A program made the translations under genes and the position numbers. From assembly GCA_027943335.1 (NCBI GenBank), contig BSBK01002161.1, forward strand, positions 565,001-629,000: a stretch of DNA of 64,000 bases, in the 5' to 3' direction. The DNA is from Chamaecyparis obtusa (lineage: Eukaryota > Streptophyta > Pinopsida > Cupressales > Cupressaceae). Below are positions 10,762 to 22,863 of the stretch, one piece after another (within the stretch, counting starts at the first letter, position 1; every line of letters starts with the position of its first letter). The notes under the pieces are model-generated. The model ran no database searches. It had not been told where the DNA came from and saw only the letters and a program-made list of their open reading frames with translations.

Positions 10762-12102
10762 CTAATCTAGTTCTTCTCTCATAGCATTAATCCAATGTTC
10801 ATCTTCACAAGCTTCACTAGTAGATTTAGGTTCAATTTGAGAAATCAAACATAAATTTACTTTATTCCAAGTCAAAACTCCTCTGTCCAAACTTCTAATA
10901 ACTTTTTCAACATGATGATGTCTTGATAAATACCTGTTTGGTGTCATAGTCTCAGATCTTGCTTCAACTATAGATTCTTCTCTAGATTCCTCTCTGGTCT
11001 CTTCAACATGACTCTCATTCAACAATTCACTGTCAGTCTCATAGAATAATTTTGTAGTTCCAGTGTTAGGCTTAGGATGAGCTTCTTCATCAGATTCATA
11101 ATCAAGCATTCTTTCCTAAGTTTTAAACTTTTCATCAACTTTAACATTTGTGCTCTCAACAATAGTTTTAGTTCTCTTATTGTAACATCTATATGATTTG
11201 CTCTTCAAAGAATATCCAAGAAAAATACCTTCATCACTTCTAGGATCAAACTTTCCAATATCATCATCTCTCTTTATATAACATTTTCTTCCAAAAATTC
11301 TAAAACACTTAACTAAGGGTGCATGTCCAAACCATAATTCATAAGGTGTCTTGTCTGTGTCTGCTCTGATTTGTACTCTATTCATTGTATATACTATTGT
11401 ATTCACTTCTTCTCTCCAAAATGTCTTCGCTAAATCATTCTCAAATAACATAGCTCTTGCTACTTCAGTCACTAATCTATTTCTTCTTTCTGTAATACTA
11501 TTTTGTTCAGGTGTTCTAGGGGCTGAAAACTGTCTCTTAATACCATTCACTTCACAAAAAGTGTTAAACTCTTTAGAAGTAAACTCACCACCTCTGTCAG
11601 ATCTCAAACATTTAATCTTCATTCTAGATTCATTCTCAACTTTGTTCTTAATGATCTAAAACTTCTCAAATGCTTCAAATTTTTCTTTCAGAAATGCAAT
11701 CCACATCATTCTTGTAAAATCATCAACAAGAATCATAAAATACCTTTCTCCATAGAATCCTCTAGTCTTGGTAGGACCGCTCAAGTCTGTATGAACAATC
11801 TCCAACTTCTCTGCCGATGTGAACTTCTTACTAGGAAAAGAACTTCTCTTCTACTTAGCCATCACACATTCTTTGCAAATCATGTTAGTAGGCTTCATAA
11901 TTTTAGGAAAATCCCTTACTACAAGTGTAGTACTCACTTTCACAATATTATCAAAGTTTATATGACAAAACCTTCTATGCCATAACCAACTGTCATCAAT
12001 CTTAGTAATCAAACATGTCATCTCAGTAGGATTCAACTGAAATACATTACCTCTAGTTCTAGACCCAGTTCCAATCAGATTTCCATCTTTATCCTTTATC
12101 AC
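10762..12102 (-). pseudogene. C1 integrase
   Basis: From right to left on the minus strand: the pre-integrase His/Cys block (WLWHRRFCHINFDN, about 12000) and its CX2C partner (ICKECVMAK), the catalytic core with DLSGP and RSDRGGEF, and the glutamate in TERRNR. Then come the PYELWFGHAP and FLGYS blocks and an acidic linker into reverse transcriptase. The catalytic D, D and E are all retained. Stops at about 11850, 11657 and 11115 break the frame. The role would be insertion of the cDNA into the host chromosome. Confidence 0.92.
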
Positions 12103-12189
12103 ACAAGTTTTCTCAGTGAAACAAACTTGATATCCCTTATCAACTAACTATCCAACACTCAAAACATTATGTTTCAATCCATCCACAAA

Positions 12190-13454
12190 TTAAACATCAT
12201 TAGTATTAGTCTTTCCATCAAGAGTAATAGATCCTATACCTTTAATCAAACAAGGTGCATTGTTACCAACTCTAACAACTCCTCCATCATAATTGTTAAA
12301 CTTTATGAACTTTTTCATATCTCCAGTCATATGATGTGAACAACCACTATCTATAATCCAATCAAATTTCTTTTCAACTTGGGAAACTAAGGCTTTTTCT
12401 TCCTTAACATTAGTTTTAAAATTTTCTTCTTTAATTGCTACAAATCCTATTTCATCATTATTCTCAGTATCACTTTCACTTAAGGTTCTTTCAATACTAG
12501 CTTCAAGATCTTCATCATTAGCATAATAACATTCCTTAGATCTTCTAGGCTTGAAATTATTTCTATACTTCTTAACTCTCTTAGGACATTTAGATGCAAA
12601 ATGACCATATTCTTGACAAGTCCAACATTTAAAAATTTTCTTGCCGTCTGGTTCTCTTTTCACGAGCAAGGCAATACCTTCTTCAATCTTCTTGTCTTCT
12701 TCATTTCTAGATCTGGTGCTGCCAACATAATCTCCACTCACATTGATGCTTCTTGACAATGTAGGGTGAATACTAAGAGCACTAAATGTTGTCTCCATTC
12801 TAGGTAAGTCTCCTGATAACCTCAGGTTCATCTTTGCTACTTCCAATCTTCCAAGAAGAGTCTCTGTTGTAAAGTTTGTAGTACAAGGTATAACTTGTTC
12901 AATCATCTATGTTGTCTTCTTAAATATAGGAGTCAATGTCCTCAGAATTTTCCATATCACTTCATTCTCTGCCTTTGTTCCTCCACAAGATTTTATCCCT
13001 GCAACAATTTCTGACATTCTACCAATATAGATTCTAATAGATTCATCTTCCAACATTCTTATATCTTCAAATGCACATATCCAATTATGTAATCTAACTC
13101 TTTTTTTATGTTCATCACCTTCAAAAGTAGAGTGCAAAGCTTTCCAAATTTCATGAGACTTTTTCAAACATTTTACCTAACTATATTCATTCTTTGAAAG
13201 TGTTGTCAAAGTGCTTCTCTTGCAAGTATGTTACACATGAATAGATCTCTCTCATCATTAGAGCATGTCTCAAGATCATCTTCTTCAATGATAGTCTTAT
13301 CATTCTTTTTAATCAACCAATAACTTAGTCCTGAATATAGTAGATGTGTCTTCATCTTTTCTTTCCAACTGTCAAAATTTACTCCATCAAACTTAGGGCT
13401 TTCTTTCCTAAAATTTTCCATGGATCTCCTTAAGCTATTAAACTTCTCTTTCAA
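12190..13454 (-). pseudogene. C1 gag and aspartic protease
   Basis: The gag starts with PKFDGVNFDSWKEKMKTHLL, the usual copia N-terminal motif, and continues through the LxALP/EIWKALHSTFEG region to one zinc knuckle, CWTCQEYGHFASKC (about 12600-12640). The protease follows with the active site DWIIDSGCSHHMTGD near 12340. The frame breaks between the first two ORFs (13167-13206), at 12907 and near 12190. It is closely related to the gag-protease of D3 at 53750. Confidence 0.93.
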
Positions 13455-13463
13455 GGACCTGCT

Positions 13464-13475
13464 GCTGTTTTACCA
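13464..13475 (-). promoter_or_regulatory. C1 primer binding site
   Basis: On the element strand it reads TGGTAAAACAGC, two bases inside the 5' LTR. It is a decayed version of the initiator-Met site TGGTATCAGAGC that D2 still carries intact. Confidence 0.75.
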
Positions 13476-13477
13476 AT

Positions 13478-14549
13478 TATTAGAAAGTAAAGTCCACCAA
13501 GATAACTGAGAGGGGGGGAGGGGTGAATCAGTTATCAAATAATTATAACTTTTATCATCTTCAACAACATTAAACCATATAAGCAAAATAATTACCAACC
13601 ATAGAAAGATATTCATACACAATTACACAATAACACAAGATATGTTGACTAGGGAACCTCTTGATCAAAGAGTAAACCCCAGTGGGAATGATGCCCAAAA
13701 AAGATGCACTAATATGAATATTCCTTATGAAAGGATGGACTCTGTTAGGAGTCTTATCAAATACATTCAATACATATAAATCCCTGTTAGGAGATTTTGA
13801 ATCCCTGTTAAAAGATTCGAACCCTGTTAAGAGTTATGGAAGACACAAGGACCCACTGTCCAAACAGCTTCAGGGTAAGATCACTAAACTCACTGTCCAA
13901 ATAATCTTTGCATTATTCAATATAATAATATGTTACCTCTTCTCTGACTGTGCCAAACCACACTCACTGCTACATCAGATCTCAATTTTAGATCTTTGTA
14001 CTTCGCATGTCTTCCTTCACAATTTCACTCTCATAATTATGAATGAGTCAGCACACAATTAAAAAATAAAAGATTCCACATGCTACACCCAAATTACATG
14101 AAACTGTCAGTTTCCAAATACAATAAATCTTCACTCATGTGACTTCAAAGTTTGTGCTATCATCCACATCACTATCAATGTGTCTCTAACTTCCCTTTAA
14201 CTGTGAAAAGCCAGATTACATCCTGATTAGGAGATATCATCTGATTTCCAAAAATTGCTACTTAGGAACACTGCTTGAATATTGCTTCCACCAAAATACT
14301 CATAACTTTCATGAATAAAAGAATTATTGTCTGTGCTCTTAACCATAGACATATAACATATCAATGAGTATATCCTCAACATCACATAGCTCCAACTACA
14401 ATATACCATGTGCGCTAATCAAAACACTGTCTACTTCTCTGCAAGTCTTCGGTAAAACACTGTGTTGACATCAATGACAATCATAGTCATGAATGCAAAA
14501 AAAACTAGTATAGAATGGGTGCCAAACACTTTAGCATTCATTCCTAACA
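13478..14549 (-). repeat. C1 5' LTR
   Basis: This is the second LTR of C1. The terminal dinucleotide next to the primer site has changed (TGTTAG to TATTAG on the plus strand), while the outer end is intact at CCTAACA (14549). It lacks roughly 80 bp that the 3' LTR has around 8335-8425. Confidence 0.93.
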
Positions 14550-14646
14550 ATAAGGATAGTTTATACATATTTTGTACTATGGCCACAATTTTGATATTTT
14601 GAAGTCTAAGACTTAGCCAATTTTCTCATATGTTTCCACTAATGAC

Positions 14647-14658
14647 AAAGGGGGAGAT
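14647..14658 (+). promoter_or_regulatory. O polypurine tract at the 3' LTR
   Basis: AAAGGGGGAGAT ends exactly at the TGTTGG start of the 3' LTR, in the context CTAATGACAAAGGGGGAG that is common in plant copia elements. Confidence 0.85.
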
Positions 14659-15687
14659 TGTTGGAAATTTGGCTGAGTTGGATACATAGATGTTGTCATT
14701 ATGGAAACATATGTTCTACATGAAGATCACATAGGTCAGAGAGCAAGTATGACAGAGCGCAATGCAAAATTATCTAAGTATGAGACAGTGTCTTTTTGCT
14801 AGTGTACCCGATGACAGTTTTGTTTAGCAATGTTGATTGGAGTAAGTTCAATGCTTGCACACTTGAAAATAGATACTATGGTGACTATTGAAGACTCACT
14901 TGAGAGTGAAAGTTAGTACGGCATGTACGGAAGAAGTTATGATAGTTTTATTAAAGATAATGTTAAGCGGACATGACAGATTATGAAGACAAAATTGGTA
15001 AAGAGTTAAGGGATTATTTTGTTTATCAAAATAATGACTTAACAATATAAAGGGATAACATCCTAGATGTTAACCCTTGGGTAAAGATATTTTATATTAT
15101 GTAAGCCGACTGGAAGAGTTGTTAATCTTAATAACTTGTATAAAGATGTAATGATGTAATGTAGAAAAAAAGATATATAATATGTATCTAATAGCGATAG
15201 TGAAAGAACAACGAAGAGATATTAATGCAAAGTTGCAAGTAGTATAAGGTTATGTACCTTGACCTATTTTTGTAATCAGTGAATATTATATATTACTTGT
15301 TTGGGCAGTGGGCTCATCTGGTAATCATATTTTGTACTACCAACTCCTAATAGGGTTGAGGCTTCTAACAAGGCCTATAGTCCCTTAAACAAGACTAAGA
15401 CACTATATACATGTAATAGACTCCTAATAGGGTCAACATCCTTAACATGATACTTTTGATTAGTGGATCTTTGTGGGTCCCATCCCCACAAGGGTTTTCC
15501 CTTGGCTAGGGTTTCCTTGAGAAAAAATAATGTGTTATGAGTTCTTTTGTTTTATTGCTATGCATGTTGTTTAGTTTCTTATGTTATGCATGCACTAAGA
15601 TAATCTATTATATCCATAATTGGGAAAAAGTAAAAGTTTGTAGAATACTGATTCACCCCCCCATCTCAGTATTACCTATTTCTAACA
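14659..15687 (+). repeat. O 3' LTR
   Basis: Matches 1679-2707 over the same length, with TGTTGG at the start and TCTAACA at the end, followed by the target duplication GATAA. The hairpin TGTGGG (15472-15477) / CCCACA (15485-15490) is better preserved here than in the 5' LTR. Confidence 0.93.
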
Positions 15688-15692
15688 GATAA

Positions 15693-16711
15693 TTGATTTT
15701 TGGAATTAATTTATTGATAAAGATTTCTAATTTCTCATTTTTTGGGATTTGTCTGGCATAGAGTGAAAATTTCTCCCTCTAGTGTTTGTGGAAGGTCGGG
15801 AAGGGTTCTCCTGGATTTTGTTTAAGATTGGAGATCTCGATCATTGTGACTAGATGTTGAATATTGTAGGAGTATTGTTGGAAAAATAGTTTGATCAGCT
15901 CCTCAAAATTCTTGATAGTTGGAAGCATTTTAGAGAACCAATGAATGGATGCTCCTCCTAGAGATTGTGGGTAAAGACACATTAAGTAGGTTGGTTCATT
16001 CATGAAATCCATGGATTGAGTACAAAATTCTCTGACATGATATTGGGGATCAGAGTTTCCTTCATATTTATCATATTTTGGTATCTCCAATATTTTTGGG
16101 AATGGTGGCATGCACAAGTTTTTATCAAATGGAAAGGGGCATAGAGCCTCCATAGAGAATTATTTAGGTTCCTTCTCTTTTTCCATCTTGTTGATCTTAA
16201 CTTGCATGGCATGCATCTATTTCATCATGGTTGTGATGGGGGTTTCTTCCTCTTGCGTGATGATATCTTTGACATTAAATTCTTGAGGATGTTTGGCTCC
16301 CTGTTGAGCTACTTGTAAGAAATAGGCCTCTTTCTCTTCTTGCAAGAAGTGTTTCATCATTTTTCAAAAGAAATCATTATTTCTATATTGTTCAAATTCA
16401 GACGGTGTTGGTTTGGGATCTCCACCATGATTAGAGTGATGACCTTGGGAGCCTTGGTTTGGTCCTCCTTGAGACATTGTGGTATTTTGAGGACTCCCAG
16501 GGATTGATTGATGTGGAGTTGATTGATTACCTTCGTGAGTTGATTGAGGAGGGTTCGAATAACCTTTCATATGTAGATTACCTAGAGCATCTTCTTCATA
16601 ATGAGTTTTATCATAATGTTGATTAATGGACTGAACAACGTAAGAAGATAAAGGTAAGAATTTTGGTTCTTCTTTAGGTTTTCTATGTGAGGAAGCTCTA
16701 GTTTCCACCAT
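15693..16711 (-). pseudogene. G2b gag (Tat-like), 5' part
   Basis: Starts with METRASSH-like sequence (MVETRASSHRKPKEE, 16711) and runs through a Gln/Gly/Pro-rich segment to the gag core (PFPFDKNLCMPPFPK; GASIHWFSKML; FFQQYSYNIQHLVTM; FPTFHKH). It is broken by a stop near 16364 and a frameshift around 16160-16200. It parallels 36119-37027 of G2a block for block. The O insertion follows at 15687, and the remainder of the gag continues at 1678-1536. This would be the structural particle protein. Confidence 0.85.
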
Positions 16712-18970
16712 TAACCTTGAGTGAATTGGAAGAGTAATATTAATATAATTGATGAATGACCTGATTTGGGAAAATCAAATGACGCAACCTTGTCAAGATT
16801 GGGTTGGTTGATTGATGAAAGATTGTAAGTGCAGGATACTCTACCCTAGATGTATGGGTAGATGCCCAAAAGATAGGAGACATGAGTTCAAACACTTAGA
16901 TTTTTGGGGGATTGAATCTGAAGATGATTTTGACAAGGTTTTGACACAAGATGAAATGGGATTCAAATCAATAAATTAGAAGGATGGATCAAACTTAAGA
17001 GACCACTTTAGAAAAGTGAATTGAATTTTTCAAGTTTTTCTACTCTATTCCGGACACAGTGAATATTTTGATAGAATTTGGTGGTTGACTATAATGATTG
17101 AATTCCTGAAAAATTTTAAGGCTTTCTAAAAATTTTGACATAGCTCTCGTATGAATTTCTTTGGGCTCGTATGAGTCAAGATGGAGTCTGATATGACAAT
17201 TGGCAATACTCGTACGACACTTGACTCTAGTATTGAATTTTTTTGGGGTTTTCTGACAATAGTTGTATGAAAAAGTATAGGTCATATGAGTTTTTGGGGG
17301 TTCTGAAATGACAATTGTGAAAACTCATACAACTTTTAATTTTTAGGGACAACAGTTAACACCAGAAAGGATTTTTGCTTCAAATTTGATTAATTTTTCA
17401 GCTGTTTGGTGTTTTTAGTATCAAGTTGGTTGTAGATTTCTCTATCCAAGTTTTTGTAGATCTGTGAAATGATTTGTCTGAGGTTTTTAACATACCAGTA
17501 GGCTCACAATCATAGAAAATAGAGGGAACTGACTCAATAAATCAATCACACCTATCTTACCCTAGCTAGGAGAAGAGATGTATTACTTTCTTGTTGACTT
17601 AGGAACACACTCATAGACTCCTCAGACTATGGTGAGACAAAAACACATAATGGATGTTGAAGCCCATATTAGCCAAGTTTAAATGTCGAAGAGGGCTCAA
17701 TATGACAATTTTCTTGGGGTGATCACTATTCATCTCGCACAAGCACTACAAATCCTTCGGAGGTAGATCGGTAGCAAACTAGCTTAGTCTTTTAATCAAG
17801 GCATTCATTCAAAAGTGTCCCCTGTAGTCTTGCAAGAAGGATTAAGGTTGTTAACCCTATGAGCACTCTGACAAGTGTAGTCTTGCAAGCAAGATTAAAG
17901 CGACTCCGGTCTACATAGTATCAAAGCCTGTTCATGGTACAAGGCCAAGGAACAAATACAACTATGTCTTCTAAAGATTTAACCTCAAGGAAGCGTAAAA
18001 TTTTATAGTGGGGTGGAAGAGTCAGTGTAAGAATTGTCCCCACTTGGATCATTCCTAGGAGATTTTTATCTCTCTAGTAGGCCCTCTAAAGGATTAATTG
18101 AAATGTGAGGTTGGGGACCATAGGATCTGGATTTCTGATTCTTTGAAAGAGAATAGCATAATCCCCTAACCTTTCCCTTTTCCCTATCCAAGACACTCCA
18201 AGAAGTATTAATCCAGAGATATTATGCAAACTGGCACCAAGGAAGACACCTTTTGGATTTTTGGTTCTCCTAAGAAGGAGAAGAGCATAATCCCATGAGT
18301 ATTTTCCTCAATGGCAATAAGCGCACATACCTATTAAACTAAGTGCCTGTGAAAATTAAATTGTAATTTAATCAGACACAATGTTTGCTTGAATGATAGT
18401 AGGCAACCTACAAAACCACTTATAAGAATTTTTTGTAGAATAAGCTTTCTTTGACCAGTGAATTCTCTAAAAGTAGGGTTATCTACAAAAAGATGGCTTA
18501 GAATTCAAGACAAGAAAGGCCAAATAATGGGTTTTTATGCTCAATCTTCATCCTTCATCCTCCACAGATATTGTTAGGCTGCCAAAAATGACCAGAAACA
18601 ACAAGTACCAATCGTTAGGGTTAGCTATTAGTAAACATCTAAAATCAAAATATGAAAAGATTGCTCAAAACATGATACAACTATGCAAAATTGGCATCAA
18701 AACTTGTACGAGTTTCTGCCCTTTCTCATACGATAATTGGGAAATGATAAGACAATGGGTTATCTCTCATATAAAAATTTGGCTTCCAGAGGACACTTCC
18801 TAACAACACATACAACAATCCAGAATGTTGTTTGTTGAACGACAACTAGACGACTCTAATATGACTTTATATAATGTCGTACGAAATCTTATGGAGGAAA
18901 AAAAATTAAAAATTGAAGCTTGAATGAAATTGTCAGAAAATTGATAGAATCAAAATGGAAACCCATTGTA
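16712..18970 (-). other. G2b 5' leader, non-coding
   Basis: About 2.3 kb between primer site and gag with no credible long ORF. It carries scattered copies of a CGTACGAC / CGTATGA motif (17148-17300 and 18700-18890), as does the G2a leader. Long leaders are usual in Tat-like elements. Confidence 0.7.
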
Positions 18971-18990
18971 GGGCCCCATGGTGGGCACCA
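18971..18990 (-). promoter_or_regulatory. G2b primer binding site
   Basis: On the element strand it reads TGGTGCCCACCATGGGGCCC, separated from the LTR by a few T residues. It corresponds to the TGGCACCCACTGTGGGGCCC of G2a. I do not assign the tRNA. Confidence 0.75.
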
Positions 18991-18994
18991 AAAA

Positions 18995-20225
18995 TGTGTG
19001 TGTGAATTTTGTACCTAGCTATGGACACAACACTTCAGTAAAACATTAGAGATTAGCAAATCAAGAACTCTGCAAATGAAAACAATATAGTTAACCAGGC
19101 GATTTACTACCTTCTAGCAGGTATGAGTTTGATATTCTCAGATTATGACTGAGACCAGTGACAATGCAATACCTAAATGAAGGATTTTAAATGATGAAAG
19201 AAATGAAATTATGAATGCAGATTAATCTATATTTTTGGATTTTCTATGCAATATGATGAAAAATTGATATGAAATTGATCTAAAATTGAAATGAATGGAT
19301 GCAATTTGATCTCACAATGATATACTATGCTATGAAAATGATGAAAAACAAGAATCAAGAATTAGCACAATCTCACAATATTGCCAGATCACACAAGCTC
19401 GATTCTCCAAATTCACAAGTGTGTTTTCGAAGGACTGAGCCTCGTTTATATAGAAATCCAAGGCTTGAGGGTGCATGAAAAAAGCCATAAATCACTCCTT
19501 GATGAACTCAGCTTAATTTTTGAGTTATCAATGAATTAGAAATAGTTAACTCACAAAATCATGCAAAAATAGCTTTTTAACTCAAATCAAGAGTTCAGTC
19601 TACTTTTTCAACTCACAATCACATGTTGAGTTTAGAAAGTTAATAAATTGAATTGATTTGTTGATTTAAAGTTTAATTGCTTTTTATGAATGTGCATGAT
19701 TTAATATGAATTTATTTAATATTCCAAGTGATTTATTCTCAACTTAACTGATTTTTGAATTAAAATAATTGATTTATGGGTTAATCAATTATTAAATAAA
19801 ACTTTATTCCAAAAAATATATCATTAAATATTGACAATTTGATTTAATCAATAAAATAAGAATTTAATCAATTATTTGTAGGATTTTTTATTTATTGTCA
19901 AAATTAAATAATATTAATTAGGAATAAATAGAATTAAATCTAATTAAATTAATTAAGTGGCATAATTAAATTTAATTAATCAACTATTCAACATATTCAA
20001 TCAATTGACTTTAGGATAAATATTATTTATCGCCAGATAATATTTAATTAAGATAAATTAGGAATATTCAAGAATATTCCCCGATGCAGAATTAGGATAA
20101 AATCAATTAGGATTTCAATGATCTGATGTGCAGATGTACCTTAGGTTAGGACTTTAAGGTCAATTTTGATCAATTTGTTGATGTAGAAGGTCAATGATCC
20201 TATAGCCCATTTTTGGGGTATTACA
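18995..20225 (-). repeat. G2b 5' LTR (G2 family)
   Basis: Plus-strand ends are TGTGTGTGTGAATTTTG and GGGGTATTACA; on the element strand it begins TGTAATACCCC. It is a diverged member (1231 bp) of the family whose G2a copies are 1297 bp. Confidence 0.9.
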
Positions 20226-21058
20226 AGAGGAAGAAGCAGATAGTCACCAACCATCCATCCTCTAGATCCACAAGAAGCCGAGGTAGAAATGTTCAACCAC
20301 CTCCTGAGGTAGGATTCCTACCAAGTTTGCAAGTATTGAGAACAAGAGTAGTAGATGAAGGTAGAATTGATGAGATAACTAACTTCTATGATAGATATCA
20401 TGAGATAGACAATTCTGAGATCCATGATATACTAATTAAACATATGATCAAGTTTAAGAATACTATTCTAGAACTCAAGATAGCCATTCTAGATCAAGTT
20501 TGGAAAATTTTGGATACATTAAAAAGACAAGAAGTTGAAGAAGATTTCAGAATAAGAGAGAAAATACTGGATGATAATATACCAGTATGTTCAGTTGAAG
20601 AAAAATCTTTGTTAATGAATTTGGTAAAGCTGCACTTTAGAACCAAGATGAGAACTCTACACATCATGAACAAGGACTATGAGCTGATTGCAAATGAGGC
20701 TAAGAAAGGCTTTGAGAAGGTATTCTTAGAACAACACATGTATCCATCATCAACACCTACAACCCAAGTTCCCATTGAGAAAGAAAAAGCATTAGAGGTC
20801 CTTAATGCACCTATAATAGGTCTGTAAGATTCAACACCCATAGTGACAGTGTCTACTGATGCAATAGAGTCTACGCCCATGGCTAGAAAAAAAGATGATA
20901 CAATTATGATTGATAATGTGGAGATATCAATGGTGGTCACAGATAAGGACTTGGATAAGTTTGAGGAAGCCTTTGTAAGTATAGAAGAGGTTGAAATTCT
21001 ATTTGGTGATAATTCACCTAAGTAGCAAGAGGAAGTCCAAATTGAGGATCTAACTAGA

Positions 21059-21089
<31 letters not shown>

Positions 21090-21429
21090 AAGAAGAGGAT
21101 AAAGAAGAAGCTGAAGAAGAAAAAGTAGATGAACCTAAAGAAGAGCCCTCAATTGGAATGCAAGTAAAGGTTAAGACTAAAGTTATGGACAACACACCTC
21201 TCACTCCCAAACCATCATTATCATTGTTGTCAAGTTTGACTCCTGACACAACAAGTCTAGACTCATGAGGAGAAGAAGACCTGATTAAGATTAGTGTGCT
21301 AGCAATGTAAATGGAAAAAGAGAAATAGGTTATGAGGAATCCATTATTTTTTGAATCATTTAACATCCTGAATAGCTTATTGCTTGAGGACAAGAAAATG
21401 TCTAGTGTATACTCAGTGGAGGATTTCAG
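20226..21429 (+). pseudogene. ORFX (copy in U2), first piece
   Basis: An open frame runs from the G2b LTR edge to 20827 and continues in the same frame with scattered stops to 21429. It starts in the basic/proline linker (SRSTRSRGRN, QPPPEVGF). Next is a helical block with IKHMIKF and RTKMRTLHIMNKDYELI. That block matches KHMILSD and RTKKRTIQIMGGKYEEI of the O copy, which establishes homology. A run of Glu codons follows at 21061-21100, then an acidic tail. The ATG at 20213 seen in this frame lies in the G2b LTR and is not the true start. No function is recognised. Confidence 0.7.
21061..21098 (+). repeat. GAA trinucleotide microsatellite within ORFX
   Basis: About twelve consecutive AGA/GAA repeats encode an uninterrupted glutamate run in the ORFX frame. 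The antisense serine-run ORF here is a by-product of this repeat. Confidence 0.9.
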
Positions 21430-22621
21430 TGTAAGAAAGTAAAGTCCACCAAGATAACTGAGAGGGGGGGTGAATCAGTTATTAGATAAATACAACTTTT
21501 ATCAACTTTAATAGATTTTAACAATGTAAGCAATGTAATCAACAACCATAGAAAGATATACATACACAATAACATAATGACACAATATATGTTGACTAGG
21601 GAACCTCTTGATCAAAGAGTAAACCCCAGTGGGAATGATGCCCACAAAAGATGCACTAATATGAAAGTTCCTTGTGAGAGAATGGACTTTGTTATGAGTC
21701 TTATGAAATACATTTAGTACATATCATTCCCTATTAGGAGACTTTTAATCCCTACTAAAAGATTCTAACTCTGTTAGGAGTTATGGAAGACAGAAGGACC
21801 CACTGCGTAAACAACTTTAGGTGTAAGATCACTGAACACGCTATCCAAATGATCTTTGTATTACTCAATAGAATAATACCAAAAGATTACTAATCTCAAC
21901 AACTCAATACTCCTTCTCTAACTGTTCCAAACTGCACCAACTGCTTCATTAGATCTCAATACCATATATCTATACTTTGCATATCCTCTTCCAACAAGTA
22001 TTGCCCAATTCCGCAATTCACTTTCAAATATAATACACAATTTCATATTAAAATAAGGAAAACATTCCTTCCTTTATACCATAATAAAATAATTAAAAAT
22101 GAGTTGGCATACAAATTACAAAATAAAATCTTCCATACGTTACACTAAAGTTACACAAAACTGTTGGCTTCAAATTAAGATAATTCTTCACTCATGTGAC
22201 CTCAGACCTTGTACTCACATCCCCATTACTATCATCATCTCTTCAACTGATTTTCAACTTCACATGATCAGATATAATCCTGATTAGGAGATATCATCTG
22301 ATTTCCACAAACCGCTACTCAAGAACACTGCCTGAATACTACTACCACTAATTTCCACATAACTGTCATGAATAAATGAATTTTCATACACACTCTTAAC
22401 CATGATCTTATAGAACATTATAGAGTAAGTCCTCAACTCTGCATAGATTCATCTTCAATATCCCATGTCCACTAACTCAAACATTGTCTACTTCTCTACT
22501 AATCTTTAGTAGATCACTATGTTGACATCAATGACAATCACAGTCATGAATGCAACAACAACTGCTACAAAATGGTTGTGAATACTCCCCCATAGGATAT
22601 ATTCAACATTTATTCCTAATA
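21430..22621 (-). repeat. S1: solo LTR of the C1 copia family
   Basis: Plus-strand ends are TGTAAGAAAG and ATTCCTAATA, with C1-like sequence throughout, including the hairpin at 21629-21645. It is flanked by TTCAG (21425-21429) and GTCAG (22622-22626), which differ at one base. No internal sequence is present, so this is a solo LTR left by LTR-LTR recombination. Removing it with one duplication copy restores the ORFX frame (EDFS followed by SILSSLK). Confidence 0.88.
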
Positions 22622-22863
22622 GTCAGCTCCATCCTATCAAGTTTAAAAACAAACTTTTTTAGCCTAGAAGAATATGCATCCAAGGTTGAAAAAGAGAAAT
22701 ATCTTAAGAAGAGGCTAAGTGAATTGATAGGTAACTTCACACTAGATCTTAGCTCTCTAAAAGTTAGTCAAACATTGCTAAAAAAATTTGCAGCTAAGGG
22801 AAGAAAGATAATTGTAGATTGTATGAATCAAGACAAACTTACTACAGATATTTACAAGAAAAT
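22622..22863 (+). pseudogene. ORFX (U2), second piece
   Basis: An uninterrupted frame of about 80 codons (SLEEYASKVEKEKYLKKRL, then KKFAAKGRKIIVDCMNQDK) predicted to be helical and coiled-coil-rich. It enters directly from S1 and stops at the G1 insertion within TAC AAG AAA AT, where the AAAAT duplication (22859-22863) begins. Confidence 0.72.

Larger units (their letters stand above)
7781..14549 (-). mobile_element. C1: complete-length Ty1/copia element, TSD ATAAG
   Basis: LTRs at 7781-8934 and 13478-14549 are flanked by ATAAG (7776-7780 and 14550-14554). On the minus strand the order is 5' LTR (right), primer site, gag, protease, integrase, reverse transcriptase, RNase H, purine tract, 3' LTR, which is the copia order. 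Stops and small frameshifts break the polyprotein. Solo LTR S1 and the LTR of D3 belong to the same family. Confidence 0.95.
1679..15687 (+). mobile_element. O: non-autonomous copia-type LTR element with gag and ORFX, TSD GATAA
   Basis: Two 1029-bp LTRs (1679-2707 and 14659-15687) start TGTTGG and end CTAACA. They are flanked by the 5-bp duplication GATAA (1674-1678 and 15688-15692). The internal region has an initiator-Met-type primer site, a gag-like ORF with CCHC knuckles, a long unrelated ORF (ORFX) and purine tracts. No protease, integrase or reverse transcriptase is visible. C1 is inserted at 7781-14549. The host sequence is the G2b gag. Confidence 0.9.
1536..20225 (-). mobile_element. 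G2b: Tat-like Ty3/gypsy element, 5' part, interrupted
   Basis: A minus-strand element whose pieces are 1536-1678 (gag), 15693-16711 (gag), 16712-18994 (leader) and a 5' LTR at 18995-20225. The gag parts match those of G2a: the 1640-1678 and 15688-15775 pieces align as one uninterrupted stretch with 36000-36115. Element O (1679-15687) is inserted between them. Everything 3' of mid-gag, including pol, lies left of the window or has been replaced by E0. The flank right of the LTR (20226) is U2 coding sequence, so G2b was inserted into U2. Confidence 0.85.

Noticed and set aside
20677..21393. Minus-strand 238-codon ORF rich in serine
   Set aside because: It is the antisense of the GAA repeat and acidic part of ORFX. 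The coding evidence (homology to O) is on the plus strand.
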